Positions 18,743 through 27,746 of a DNA stretch of 64,000 nucleotides are shown here, in pieces. Position numbers and translations under genes: made by a program. Within the stretch, counting starts at the first letter, position 1; the number at the start of each line of letters is the position of its first letter. Where the stretch lies: assembly GCF_048060095.1 (NCBI RefSeq), contig NZ_JBLUOA010000002.1:434001-498000 (forward strand), written 5' to 3'. Below the pieces are notes generated by a model. It was not told where the DNA came from and did not search any database. It worked only from the letters and a program-made list of their open reading frames with translations. The DNA comes from JBLUOA01 sp048060095 (lineage in GTDB: Bacteria > Pseudomonadota > Alphaproteobacteria > Rhodobacterales > Rhodobacteraceae).

Positions 18743-18752
18743 TGTGATCACA
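18743..18752. promoter_or_regulatory. palindromic operator TGTGATCACA upstream of the GntR gene
   Basis: Extended to TTGTGATCACAA (18742-18753), it lies in the 32-bp gap between the metallopeptidase stop and the GntR start. A repressor bound there would cover the start region, suggesting autoregulation. It is identical to the pair in front of sucC. Confidence 0.65.
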
Positions 18753-18767
18753 AAACGCAGGCAAAGG

Positions 18768-19451
18768 TCAATCGCCAAACCTGTAACGATGAAGCTCCGC
18801 CCCGTTGACGCGCAACCAGCGACGCGGCGCTTGGTAGTCCGGCAGCAGGCGCGTCACTACGTTCCAGTAGGCGGCCGAATGGTTCATCTCAACCAGATGC
18901 GCGACCTCATGCGCAGCGACATAGTCCAGCACCTCAGGCGGCGCGAGGATCAGTCGCCAAGAATACATCAGGTTGCCCTCGGACGAACACGACCCCCAGC
19001 GGGACCGCGTATCGCGCAACGTCACGCGCCCATAGCGAACGCCAAGTGCGTTGGCATATTTGTCCGATGCCGTCACCAAACGATCCCGCGCGAGAAGTTT
19101 CAGGAACGCGCGAACCCGTGCTGCAGCGGTTTCGGGTTGTCCGGGCACCAGCAGTCGATCGCCCTCAACCCGCGCACTACGCCCCTGCCCCGGAGCGATG
19201 CACAGCGTCTCCCCCTCAACGGTGATCGTGCCACCAAACTCAACCGGAACCACATCGGGCTGGCTATCCAATTGCCGCCTCAGCCACGATTCCTTTTCGC
19301 GGGCGAACGCCTCGGCTTCCGCCATTGGAAGGCGCTTCGGCAGGGTCAGCGTCACGCGCCCATCCAGCCGCGACACCCGCAACGAAAGCCGCCGCGCCCG
19401 CGCGGACCGCTTCAGCGTCACTTTAACCGGTGGTTTCCCCTCAAGGATCAC
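18768..19451 (-). CDS. YgjP/DUF45-type M48 family metallopeptidase
   Basis: About 227 aa. The zinc-binding HEVAH motif sits in YVAAHEVAHLVEMNHSAAYW, with DTRSRWGSCSSEGNLMYSWRL upstream of it as in YgjP-like (DUF45) predicted metal-dependent hydrolases. The start is uncertain: GTG at 19451 has AAGGGG 6 bp upstream, while an in-frame TTG at 19466 would add five residues. It lies upstream of the GntR gene on the same strand. Its physiological substrate is unknown. Confidence 0.85.
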   Translation of the reverse strand: MILEGKPPVKVTLKRSARARRLSLRVSRLDGRVTLTLPKRLPMAEAEAFAREKESWLRRQLDSQPDVVPVEFGGTITVEGETLCIAPGQGRSARVEGDRLLVPGQPETAAARVRAFLKLLARDRLVTASDKYANALGVRYGRVTLRDTRSRWGSCSSEGNLMYSWRLILAPPEVLDYVAAHEVAHLVEMNHSAAYWNVVTRLLPDYQAPRRWLRVNGAELHRYRFGD

Positions 19452-19621
19452 GCTCTGCCCCTTCAACCCTGCCTGTCATAGCTCTAGCGCGTTCCACGAA
19501 CAGGATCATCCGTTTTCGTCAAACCGACGCATCTTCTTCAAAAGCCTTTGACAGCCTTGGCCTGTTGTGGCAGTTGGCTGCGACTCCGAAAACATGATGT
19601 CGTAGATTGAAGGGAAAATTC

Positions 19622-19939
19622 ATGCCCAAAGAAGAATGGGGTGTAAAGCGCCTCTGCCCGACAACCGGCAAACGCTTTTACGACCTGAACAAAGACCCGA
19701 TCGTCAGCCCCTACACGGGCGAGACTGTGGTGCTTGATACAGGCAAAGGCTCTCGCACGATGGTTGCCGACAAGGCCGACAAGAAAACCGAAGACGCCGT
19801 CGAAGAAGAAGTCGTTCTGGAAGATGACGACGACGCAGATGTAGATCTGGGCGACGACGTTCTGGAAGACGATGACGACGGCGATGATGTCTCGCTTGAT
19901 GAGATTGCCGACGTCGCGGCGGACGACGACGAAAGTTGA
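19622..19939 (+). CDS. TIGR02300/FYDLN acid-domain protein
   Basis: 105 aa. The N-terminal half contains KRLCPTTGKRFYDLNKDPIV, the signature after which the FYDLN family is named. The C-terminal half is almost wholly Asp/Glu. The family is conserved in Alphaproteobacteria, and its function is unknown. The ATG at 19622 was chosen because the signature begins right after it and AAGGGAAAATT precedes it. A stem-loop follows at 19945-19975. Confidence 0.88.
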   Translation: MPKEEWGVKRLCPTTGKRFYDLNKDPIVSPYTGETVVLDTGKGSRTMVADKADKKTEDAVEEEVVLEDDDDADVDLGDDVLEDDDDGDDVSLDEIADVAADDDES

Positions 19940-19944
19940 TTTTC

Positions 19945-19975
19945 CGCGGGGTTTTCGCTTGATCTGAACCCCGCG
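19945..19975 (+). terminator. stem-loop after the FYDLN gene, probable weak terminator
   Basis: A perfect 9-bp stem CGCGGGGTT/AACCCCGCG with a 13-nt loop lies 6 bp after the stop codon. There is no T-tract, so efficiency is uncertain. Confidence 0.5.
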
Positions 19976-20014
19976 ACACCCTAGATAGCGGCTCACGGTT
20001 CGTGATCCGCGAAC

Positions 20015-20090
<76 letters not shown>

Positions 20091-20223
20091 AACCCCGGAA
20101 AATACGCGCGAAGCAACGGCAGTTCGTCAGCCGATCACTCTCTTATCCAGAGATTTGTTCCGGCACGGCCGATTTTCGCAACGCAAAGGCCGCGGGGCTG
20201 ACCGCGCCGCAAACGCGCCGCCG

Positions 20224-20775
20224 TCAGTTGTTGGCGGTTGCGGTATCCGCCGGCGCTATGCCTTCATCCAGTTGCTGTTGCATCTCTTCGGCTTGTGCTT
20301 CGGATTTTTGGTCAGCGGCGGTCTTGAACACCGGTGCCGCATCAAGATCTTCGCGCGTGGCGCTTAGCATCAGACGGACCGATCCAGTTTCGGCGTCAGT
20401 TGCGACGTTAAGCGCGCTCATCTCAACAGCCACGGCCTTTTCGCCCATGCCGAGGAAGCCGCCAACGCCGATCACGACACCGTCAACGGTGCCGTCAAGA
20501 TTGACGATCAGATCGTTGATGTCACCGACGGTATCTCCGGCCTCTGAATAAACACGCGAGCCAATCAGATCATCGGCGAGTATTGTGTTCTCGCTTTGCA
20601 GTATGATCTGACCTTCGACAGGTGCCGGTGGAGCTTCGGCCTCTGGCGCGGCATCGGTCACCTCTGCGCCTGAATCAGTTGTCACATCCGGCTGATCGGC
20701 AGTCTGCGCGGCGATTGAACTCGGAAGGGCCGCGAGAAGCCCGACCAGCACAAGGTGTCTTGTGTTCGTAAGCAT
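20224..20775 (-). CDS. secreted PRC-barrel domain protein
   Basis: 183 aa with a signal peptide ending SSIAAQ and an acidic Ala/Pro/Glu-rich linker. One PRC-barrel unit (about residues 60-155) contains DLIGSRVYSEAGD, DLIVNLDG and GGFLGMGEKAVAV. The same segments occur in both units of the protein at 4420-5286. An AGGAGATAACCC ribosome site supports the start. Function is unknown. It is divergent from the LysR gene, with 359 bp between them. Confidence 0.85.
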   Translation of the reverse strand: MLTNTRHLVLVGLLAALPSSIAAQTADQPDVTTDSGAEVTDAAPEAEAPPAPVEGQIILQSENTILADDLIGSRVYSEAGDTVGDINDLIVNLDGTVDGVVIGVGGFLGMGEKAVAVEMSALNVATDAETGSVRLMLSATREDLDAAPVFKTAADQKSEAQAEEMQQQLDEGIAPADTATANN

Positions 20776-21134
20776 GGGTTATCTCCTGCGTTTTGGTTTC
20801 TGAAGATCGCTCGTAAGGGGTGTAGGGCGATCACTGTATCAACGCATGGTAGATTGACCTGTTCCCCGCAGGAAACGGCATCGGCCAAAGCCTGCCAAGC
20901 AATTTCAAGATGTTGACTTGTAAATTGAAAGTTCCGCTTGCCGTCTTGCACAGGCCGATCATCGCCGCGACCGAAGCATTGTTGACTGCAGAGCGCCACC
21001 ACAAGCCGCCATGAATCAAACCAATCCGAACCGGGGTTTTTGGCCGAAGGAACGGCCAGATTGTGCGCATCGCAAACTCGGACCCCAAGAAGGCTAAGCG
21101 CTGACTTCGTTCGAAACTTCTGCAATGTTGCGGC
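20776..21134. other. 359-bp intergenic region without a recognised gene
   Basis: It lies between the divergent PRC-barrel and LysR genes. Short open frames exist on the minus strand, but none has a ribosome site or a recognisable family. It must hold both promoters. I see no tRNA, strong terminator or clear repeat in it. Confidence 0.5.
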
Positions 21135-22034
21135 ATGAGTAGAATGAACCTTGAACACCTACGGACGTTTCTGGCGGTTGTGCGGCTGGGCGGCGTGCGC
21201 AAGGCGGCGGCGGGTTTGCATCTGACACAGCCAGCCGTGACCGCGCGGATCAAGGCGCTGGAGGAAACGATTGCAACCGACCTGTTCGACCGCAGTTCTG
21301 GCCGCATGAAGCTGACAAAACGTGGGGAGCTGCTGCTGTCCTACGCTGAGAAATTCGAAAACCTCTCGGAAATGGTGGCGCGCGACGTGATTCACCCGGA
21401 TGGGATCGAAGGACGGTTGCGGCTTGGCGTGTCGGAGACCATCGCGCAGTGCTGGCTGCCGGAGCTGATTTCGCGCTTTCACACACGCTATCCGAACCTC
21501 GAAATCGAATTCAACGTCGATATTTCGATCAACCTTCGTGCCGCACTGCTAAGCGACGGGCTGGACCTCGCGATCCTGCTTGGTCCGGTTTCAGAATACT
21601 CCGTCGATAACGTCGTGCTGCCGGGTATCGCGCTAACCTGGTATGTATCCGCGCAAGCTCCGGTGCTGGAAAATCCCGCAGACTATCTGACCCGGCCCGT
21701 CCTGACCTACGCCCGCAACACCCGCCCCTACCGCGAAATCAAAGAGCTGTTGTTTGACCGTGTCGGACCGGGCGCGCGGATCTTTCCGTCCTCATCACTC
21801 TCCGCCTGCTTTCGACTGGTTGAGGCTGACCTTGGCGTTGCCGCCCTGCCCCGCGCGCTTGGACAAAGCTATCTTGAGGCAGGCACGATCCGCGCTTTCG
21901 ATCCGGGCTGGACGCCAAGCCCGCTGGAATTCTCCGCCTCATACCGGGGCGAGCCGAAAAGCCATATGATCGAAACCGCAGCGCAGCTTGCTTATGAAGT
22001 TGCCACAGAATATCACAATGATAAAAATATCTGA
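21135..22034 (+). CDS. LysR family transcriptional regulator
   Basis: 299 aa. The N-terminal winged helix (about residues 4-65, MNLEHLRTFLAVV... and LHLTQPAVTARIKALEETI) is followed by a periplasmic-binding-protein-like effector domain. It stands directly upstream of, and in the same direction as, the DUF1445-TRAP-pxpBC-molybdenum hydroxylase genes, 77 bp before the first. It is therefore the likely pathway regulator; its ligand would be the transported compound or a product of it (inference). An internal ATG at 21144 is an alternative start. Confidence 0.92.
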   Translation: MSRMNLEHLRTFLAVVRLGGVRKAAAGLHLTQPAVTARIKALEETIATDLFDRSSGRMKLTKRGELLLSYAEKFENLSEMVARDVIHPDGIEGRLRLGVSETIAQCWLPELISRFHTRYPNLEIEFNVDISINLRAALLSDGLDLAILLGPVSEYSVDNVVLPGIALTWYVSAQAPVLENPADYLTRPVLTYARNTRPYREIKELLFDRVGPGARIFPSSSLSACFRLVEADLGVAALPRALGQSYLEAGTIRAFDPGWTPSPLEFSASYRGEPKSHMIETAAQLAYEVATEYHNDKNI

Positions 22035-22111
22035 TCGAGTGTGACAAATTATTACGATTTGATTTTATAGGACACCACAGGCACGCTCTTCCTTGATGGA
22101 GGAGTCTGGCT

Positions 22112-22960
22112 GTGAGCACCGATTATCAGCGACTTAGAAAAAGCGCCCTACCGAATTTGCGTGGAGAGATTCGCTCCGGTCGCTATGAATCCCATACGGC
22201 CGGGTTGGGTGCTGGCTATCTTCAGACCAATCTGGCGATTCTGCCCGAATCCTATGCGCTCGACTTCATGCGATATTGCCAGCGCAACCCGAAGCCCTGC
22301 CCGCTGGTCGGTGTGTCCGATACCGGCAACCCCAGCATGTTCACGCTGGGCGAAGACATCGACATTCGCAGCGACGTGCCAGCCTACAACATCTACCGCG
22401 ATGGTCGGCTTGAAAGCAGCGTTAGTGACATATCGGATATCTGGGCCGACGACCTAGTCGCCTTCGCGCTTGGCTGCTCCTTCACATTCGAACAAGCCTT
22501 GCAGAACGCCGGAATACCGCAATGGCACATCGACAATAACACGACCGTGCCGATGTTCCGGTCGAACATAGACACGGTTCCGGCCGGGCCATTTGCTGGC
22601 AAGATGGCGGTCAGTATGCGGGCGCTTGACCCACACCGCCTGAACGAAGTGATCGAGATTTGCCGCCTTTTTCCATTGGCGCATGGCGCCCCGGTCTATT
22701 GGGGTGATCCCGCCGGGATTGGCATCTCTGATGTCACCCGTCCCGACTGGGGCGATCCCGCGCCGGTCGCTGACGGACAGATCCCCGTGTTCTGGGCCTG
22801 TGGCGTCACGCCCCAAGTCGCAATTGAACGCGCCGGGGTGCCGCTCTGCATCACGCACAAACCGGGTCACATGCTGATTACCGACATCGCCGAAGACGCC
22901 GAAGTGCCCGTCCGCAACCCACAACAAACGACAAATACCCAACAAGGAGAGACAACATGA
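22112..22960 (+). CDS. DUF1445 (YcsI-like) putative hydro-lyase
   Basis: 282 aa of the DUF1445 family. It starts MSTDYQRLRKSALPNLRGEIRSG in part, with HTAGLGAGYLQTNLAILP and FTFEQALQNAGIP segments characteristic of the family. The GTG start at 22112 has GGAGGAG upstream. In Bacillus a DUF1445 gene (ycsI) neighbours the 5-oxoprolinase genes, and human D-glutamate cyclase carries a DUF1445 domain, so a role with D-glutamate/5-oxoproline or related lactams is plausible. Its stop overlaps the start of the TRAP binding protein (ATGA), showing tight coupling. Confidence 0.85.
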   Translation: MSTDYQRLRKSALPNLRGEIRSGRYESHTAGLGAGYLQTNLAILPESYALDFMRYCQRNPKPCPLVGVSDTGNPSMFTLGEDIDIRSDVPAYNIYRDGRLESSVSDISDIWADDLVAFALGCSFTFEQALQNAGIPQWHIDNNTTVPMFRSNIDTVPAGPFAGKMAVSMRALDPHRLNEVIEICRLFPLAHGAPVYWGDPAGIGISDVTRPDWGDPAPVADGQIPVFWACGVTPQVAIERAGVPLCITHKPGHMLITDIAEDAEVPVRNPQQTTNTQQGETT

Positions 22961-23994
22961 AATGCACACTCACAGCCCTCGCAATAACGACGGCAATGGT
23001 AACGCCCGCCTTGGCCGAAGACCTGTCCGTCGTCGGAAGCTGGTCGGGCCTGCCTCTGCACAAGCAATATGAAGCGCCGTTTTGGACAGAAACCCTGCCC
23101 GAAGCATCCGGCGGCAACATCAATGTCGCGCTGACCACCCATGACCAGATGAACCTTGGCGTCGGGGACGTTTACCGCCTGCTGGGCGACGGCGTCTATG
23201 ACGTGGGCATGACCGTCGCAGACTACGCGGTTGCCGACGCGCCAGAACTTGAGGGGCTTGATGTGCCGTTACTGGCCCTGACAGCGGATGAGGCGCGGGC
23301 GATGGTCGACGCCGCCCGCCCGATGGTCGAAGACATCTACAACGCCCGCTTCAACAGCCACGTCCTTGCCATCGCGCCCTATCCGCCGCAGGTCGTGTTC
23401 TGCAATGCCGACATCGCAGGTCTTGATGATTTGGCCGGGCTGAAGGTCCGCGCCTCTGGCCGGATGACCGCGAAGTTCCTCGAAGCGCTGGGCGCCGAGG
23501 GCGTCAATGTCAGCTTCTCCGAAGTGCCCGGCGCACTTCAGAAGGGTGTCGTCGATTGCGCCGTGACTGGCGCGGGGTCAGGCTACAGCGCTGGCTGGTG
23601 GGAGGTTTCGACACACCTGCTGCCGATCCCGCTTGGCGGCTGGGACAGCGTCGTGACCGCGATTAACCTCGACAAATGGAACAGCCTTGATGCGGACACG
23701 CAAACGCTGATCGCGGACGAGGTCAAAGCCAAGTTCGAAGAGCCCGCATGGCAAACCGCGCAAGACGCGCTGGTGAACGACATCGCCTGCCTGACCGGCA
23801 ACGGTGAATGTCCGTCGGGCGACGCACGTGGCATGACACTTGTCGAAGTATCGGAGGCCGATTTCGAAAAGGCCCGCGACGTGTTGGTGAACGAGGTGCT
23901 GCCGGATTGGGCGGAACGCGCAGGCACTGACTGGGCGACCCGCTGGAACGATTCCGTCGGCGCGGCTGTCGGCGTGAGCATCGCCACCAACTGA
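22957..23994 (+). CDS. TRAP transporter solute-binding protein (DctP family)
   Basis: 345 aa with a signal peptide ending TPALAE; the mature protein is periplasmic. The DctP fold is supported by the LAGLKVRASGRMTAKFLEAL-like segment and by VSFSEVPGALQKGVVDCAVTG, which contains the region of the conserved Arg that binds carboxylates. It captures the substrate and delivers it to the membrane subunits encoded next. The ligand is unknown but is likely an organic anion. Its start overlaps the DUF1445 stop by 4 bp. Confidence 0.9.
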   Translation: MKCTLTALAITTAMVTPALAEDLSVVGSWSGLPLHKQYEAPFWTETLPEASGGNINVALTTHDQMNLGVGDVYRLLGDGVYDVGMTVADYAVADAPELEGLDVPLLALTADEARAMVDAARPMVEDIYNARFNSHVLAIAPYPPQVVFCNADIAGLDDLAGLKVRASGRMTAKFLEALGAEGVNVSFSEVPGALQKGVVDCAVTGAGSGYSAGWWEVSTHLLPIPLGGWDSVVTAINLDKWNSLDADTQTLIADEVKAKFEEPAWQTAQDALVNDIACLTGNGECPSGDARGMTLVEVSEADFEKARDVLVNEVLPDWAERAGTDWATRWNDSVGAAVGVSIATN

Positions 23995-24019
23995 TCCAAA
24001 CCGCTTAGGGAGGTTCCCA

Positions 24020-24568
24020 ATGGCCGAGATACTTCTGACACGAATGCGAAAGCTGAACGGCTGGCTCGCGATCCTGATCGGGATCATGCTGTTTGCCTGC
24101 GCCGCCTTCGTGCTCGCCGATATCGTGCTGCGGCAATTGGGCTCCTCCCTCGGTGGGACGGACGAAATCAGCGGCTACGTCATGGCCATCGCCACGTCTT
24201 GGGGGATGGCCTACACCCTGACCGAGTTAGGGCACGTCCGCATCGACATCTTGCGAAGTCGGGGCGGGCCGCGCAGTCGCGCGATTTTTGATCTGTTTTC
24301 GCTGCTGACCCTCGCGATCACGATCTCTTTGATCGCGTATTGGGCATGGCCGGTTTTGGAACGGTCGCTGGTAAACAGTTCGCGTGCAAACACGCCACTC
24401 GAAACACCGCTCGCGCTGGTTCAAGCGCCTTGGTTCGCGGGCTGGCTGTGGTTCGCAATTGCTGCGTGGCTCACGTTCATTGCCGCAATAACGCTTGTCA
24501 TGCGGGGTGAGTTTGACGCCGCCGACACAGCGATCGGCACCCGTGGCGAAGCGGAGGCTTTGGAATGA
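24020..24568 (+). CDS. TRAP transporter small permease (DctQ family)
   Basis: 182 aa with four hydrophobic segments and the DctQ-like ISGYVMAIATSWGMAYTL followed by HVRIDIL. It forms the membrane complex with the large permease encoded next. An AGGGAGGTTCCC ribosome site precedes the ATG, and the stop overlaps the large permease start by 4 bp. Confidence 0.9.
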   Translation: MAEILLTRMRKLNGWLAILIGIMLFACAAFVLADIVLRQLGSSLGGTDEISGYVMAIATSWGMAYTLTELGHVRIDILRSRGGPRSRAIFDLFSLLTLAITISLIAYWAWPVLERSLVNSSRANTPLETPLALVQAPWFAGWLWFAIAAWLTFIAAITLVMRGEFDAADTAIGTRGEAEALE

Positions 24569-25848
24569 TCGGCTATCTCTCCATCGGCCTTCTTGGCCTG
24601 CTTTGCCTGTCGATCCCGGTCGGTATCGTGCTGTTCCTTCTGGGCTTCGGCATCGACGCGTTCTTCAGCCCCTTTCCCCTGATGAAGGGCTTGGGCAACC
24701 TCGTCTGGTCCACATCGAACAACGCCACGCTGATTGCCATTCCGTTCTTCGTCCTGCTCGGCGAAATCCTCGTCCGCAGCGGTATCGCGACGCGCACTTA
24801 CGCGGCGCTCGACCGTTGGGTCAGCTGGCTGCCCGGTGGCCTCGTCCACGCCAACGTGGCAACGGCGACGATGTTCTCCGCCACGTCTGGATCGTCCGTC
24901 GCAACCGCCGCAACGGTGGCCACCGTCGCCATGCCGCAGGCAGAAAAGCTGGGCTATGACCCCAAGCTATTTTCGGGTGCCATCGCCGCAGGCGGGACAC
25001 TTGGCATCATGATCCCACCGTCGATCAACCTGATCGTCTACGGCTTCCTGACCCAAACCTCGATCCCCCGGTTGTTTCTGGCCGGACTCGTGCCCGGTCT
25101 CGGCCTCGCGCTGGGGTTCGCGGTTATCACAATGATCCTGTGCATGATCCGCCCGAGCCTTGGGGGTGAGCGTCGGGTCTTCCCCTTCCCCGAAATGCTC
25201 CGTGCGCTGTTGCAGCTTATCCCGATCATCCTGCTGTTCACCGTCATCATCGGAACGATCTACAAGGGCTGGGCCACGCCCACCGAAGCCGCCGCAGTCG
25301 GCGTGGCGGGCGCCATCGCCATTGCCGTGGCGTTCGGGGGCGTCAGCCTTGATATGTTCCGGCAGAGCATCCTTGGGACGGTCAAGATCACCTCAATGAT
25401 CATGCTTGTCGTGATCGGAGCATCCTTCCTGAACTTCACGCTCGCCTCCGCCGGGATCGGGCGGGAACTGCAGGCCTTCCTCGGCGGGCTGGGGCTGTCG
25501 CCACTCATGACGATCCTTGTCATCGTCTGCATCTACATCGTGCTTGGATTCTTCATCGAAACCCTGTCGCTGATGGTCGTCACCATACCGATCATCGTGC
25601 CGCTGGTCGTCGAATTGGGATATGACCCGATCTGGTTCGGCATCCTGATGATCGTGATGATTGAAATGGCGTTGATCACGCCACCTGTGGGGCTTAACCT
25701 CTACGTGGTTCAAGGCGCGAGGCAGAGTGGTTCGATGAGCGAAGTGATGCTGGGCACCATCCCCTACATCATTGCCATGCTGGCGATGGCAGCGGCGCTG
25801 ATCGCCTTTCCGCAAATCGCGCTTTATCTGCCGAATGCCCTGCAATGA
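24565..25848 (+). CDS. TRAP transporter large permease (DctM family)
   Basis: 427 aa with about 12 membrane helices. The IPFFVLLGEILVRSG and FSATSGSSVATAATVATV segments and the C-terminal ALITPPVGLNLYVVQGA are diagnostic of DctM. It is the Na-coupled translocation subunit. Its stop overlaps the pxpB-like start by 4 bp, placing transporter and enzyme in one transcription unit. Confidence 0.93.
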   Translation: MIGYLSIGLLGLLCLSIPVGIVLFLLGFGIDAFFSPFPLMKGLGNLVWSTSNNATLIAIPFFVLLGEILVRSGIATRTYAALDRWVSWLPGGLVHANVATATMFSATSGSSVATAATVATVAMPQAEKLGYDPKLFSGAIAAGGTLGIMIPPSINLIVYGFLTQTSIPRLFLAGLVPGLGLALGFAVITMILCMIRPSLGGERRVFPFPEMLRALLQLIPIILLFTVIIGTIYKGWATPTEAAAVGVAGAIAIAVAFGGVSLDMFRQSILGTVKITSMIMLVVIGASFLNFTLASAGIGRELQAFLGGLGLSPLMTILVIVCIYIVLGFFIETLSLMVVTIPIIVPLVVELGYDPIWFGILMIVMIEMALITPPVGLNLYVVQGARQSGSMSEVMLGTIPYIIAMLAMAAALIAFPQIALYLPNALQ

Positions 25849-26591
25849 CCGACGCCACTGCAAACGACTGGCCGCAGATCCGCAATGTCGGGATCGACGG
25901 GCTGCTTGTCAGCTTCGGCGACCGGCTGAACGAACCGGCGAACCGGGCCGCGCTGGCGTTCCTGGACGCGCTTGAACGTGACGGGCCGGAGGGGATTGAG
26001 GAAACATCGACATCACTCGTGTCAACCTATCTGCGCTTTGATCCGATCCATTGCGACCACGCAAAGATGCGTGCGGCGCTTGGAAAGATGCTGAAAGCGC
26101 GGGATTGGTATGATGCCGATCTACCAAGCGGGCGGCGGTTCTGGCGTATCCCGACCGTGTTCGGCACCGACCTCGCCCCCCAGTTGGAGGAGGCGGCGGA
26201 AGCCGCTGGAATGTCAGCCGAGGACGCGATCCGCTCAATCTCCGAAACCCGCGTGCGGGTGCAGACCATCGGGTTCGCCGCCGGGCAACCCTATCTGGGG
26301 GAGCTTCCACCGGATTGGGACATCCCGCGCCAGACGCAACTGACCGATAAGGTTCCGGCGGGTGCGCTGACCGTAGCGATCCGGCAACTTGTGCTGTTCT
26401 CGGTGTCGACCCCGACCGGTTGGCGTCACATCGGGCAAACTGCGTTTCAGCTTTTCCGCCCGGAAAGTGATACTCCTTTCGTCCTGCGACCGGGGGACGA
26501 AGTGCAATTCGATCCAACGACGCCAGAAAAACTTGACGCGATGAAGGCCGACGGCCCGGAAGGCGGCGCGGTATCGGAGACGTTGAAATGA
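25845..26591 (+). CDS. pxpB: PxpB/KipI-like subunit (5-oxoprolinase subunit B family)
   Basis: 248 aa of the KipI/allophanate hydrolase subunit 1 (AHS1) family. The GFAAGQPYLGELP and GWRHIGQTAFQLF segments match the conserved C-terminal half. PxpB acts with PxpC and PxpA in ATP-dependent opening of 5-oxoproline. The gene overlaps both the TRAP permease and the pxpC-like gene by 4 bp. No pxpA homologue lies in the window, so activity on 5-oxoproline itself is uncertain; another lactam or cyclic amide is possible. Confidence 0.85.
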   Translation: MTDATANDWPQIRNVGIDGLLVSFGDRLNEPANRAALAFLDALERDGPEGIEETSTSLVSTYLRFDPIHCDHAKMRAALGKMLKARDWYDADLPSGRRFWRIPTVFGTDLAPQLEEAAEAAGMSAEDAIRSISETRVRVQTIGFAAGQPYLGELPPDWDIPRQTQLTDKVPAGALTVAIRQLVLFSVSTPTGWRHIGQTAFQLFRPESDTPFVLRPGDEVQFDPTTPEKLDAMKADGPEGGAVSETLK

Positions 26592-27628
26592 GCCGGAGCC
26601 TTATCGTCCATAAGGTCGGCCCCGGCGTGACCGTTCAGGACACCGGGCGCCCCGGATACCTGCGCTTTGGCCTGTCGCGCGGCGGGGCCGCCGACCGGCT
26701 GGCGCTGGCGGAAGGCGCGGCTTTGTTGGTTCAGTCGGACAACCTCGCGGCCCTCGAAATGGCGGGCATGGGCGGGGAGTTTGAGGCGACCGAAGACACA
26801 CGCATCGCCCTGACCGGCGCCCCGATGCGCGCCAGCATCGACGGCGCGCGCCTTGCTTGGAGCGCGAGCCATCTGTTGCCCGCGGGCGCGCGGCTATCCA
26901 TCGGGGCAGCGCAATCCGGCACTTACGGTTACCTTCACGTTGGCGGGGGGCTGACGGCAGAAGAGCATCTTGGCGCGCGTTCTGCCCATCTTGCCGCTGG
27001 TATCGGCACGCCGCTATCAGATGGCGCACAGCTTGGCATCGGTGCGGACCCGCGCGCGACGAATTACGGACAACGGCTTGACCCCGATCCACGCTTTGAC
27101 GGCGGAACGGTGCGCGTCGTGCCAAGCCTTCAAACCGCATTTTTCGCAGAGTCCGAGCGTAAAAGATTCGCCTCCACCGTGTTTCACCGCGACACGCGCG
27201 GCAACCGGATGGGCGTGCGGTTTCTACCGGATGGTGACGGGTTTGAAAGCGCGGCGGGCCTGTCTGTCTTGTCGGAAATCATCGTGCCGGGCGACATCCA
27301 GATCACCGGCGAAGGCACACCCTTTGTCCTGCTGGCCGAATGCCAGACGACCGGCGGCTATCCCCGTATCGGATCGGTCCTGCCTGCCGATCTGCCCCGC
27401 GTCGCGCAAGCGCCTGCTGGGGCAACCATGAAGTTCCAGTTCGTGAGCCTTGAGGAAGGATTGGAAGCCGAAGCCCGCGACCGTCGTCACCGGGAGTCGC
27501 TGCGCGGATCGCTCCGCCCCCTCGTCCGGCGGCTTGAGGACATCACCGACCTGCTTAGCTACCAGCTTATCAGCGGCGCGACGGCGGGGGATGATCTGGA
27601 ACGGGATGAAGCGGAACACGCCCGATAA
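26588..27628 (+). CDS. pxpC: PxpC/KipA-like subunit (5-oxoprolinase subunit C family)
   Basis: 346 aa of the biotin-independent carboxyltransferase-like AHS2/KipA family. The N-terminal GPGVTVQDTGRPGYLRFGLSRGG-type segment, GNRMGVRFLPDG and the QTTGGYPRIGSV motif are conserved. With the PxpB-like protein it should form an ATP-dependent amidase/lactamase complex. It is the last gene of the overlapping block; 118 bp separate it from the molybdenum hydroxylase genes. Confidence 0.87.
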   Translation: MSRSLIVHKVGPGVTVQDTGRPGYLRFGLSRGGAADRLALAEGAALLVQSDNLAALEMAGMGGEFEATEDTRIALTGAPMRASIDGARLAWSASHLLPAGARLSIGAAQSGTYGYLHVGGGLTAEEHLGARSAHLAAGIGTPLSDGAQLGIGADPRATNYGQRLDPDPRFDGGTVRVVPSLQTAFFAESERKRFASTVFHRDTRGNRMGVRFLPDGDGFESAAGLSVLSEIIVPGDIQITGEGTPFVLLAECQTTGGYPRIGSVLPADLPRVAQAPAGATMKFQFVSLEEGLEAEARDRRHRESLRGSLRPLVRRLEDITDLLSYQLISGATAGDDLERDEAEHAR

Positions 27629-27746
27629 TCCGCCGTCTGACTGAACGGCCCTTGATCTACCGCGCGGCAACGTCCACGCTGCGGTTGTGAACAACGCGGC
27701 TTCGCGCAATGCTGGGCCGACGAATCTAGGCAAACGGATTACCCAG

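Noticed and set aside
20682..21158. Possible minus-strand gene filling the gap upstream of LysR
   Set aside because: It overlaps the start of the PRC-barrel gene and the LysR start, lacks a ribosome site, and its translation matches nothing recognisable. Reported only as an intergenic region.
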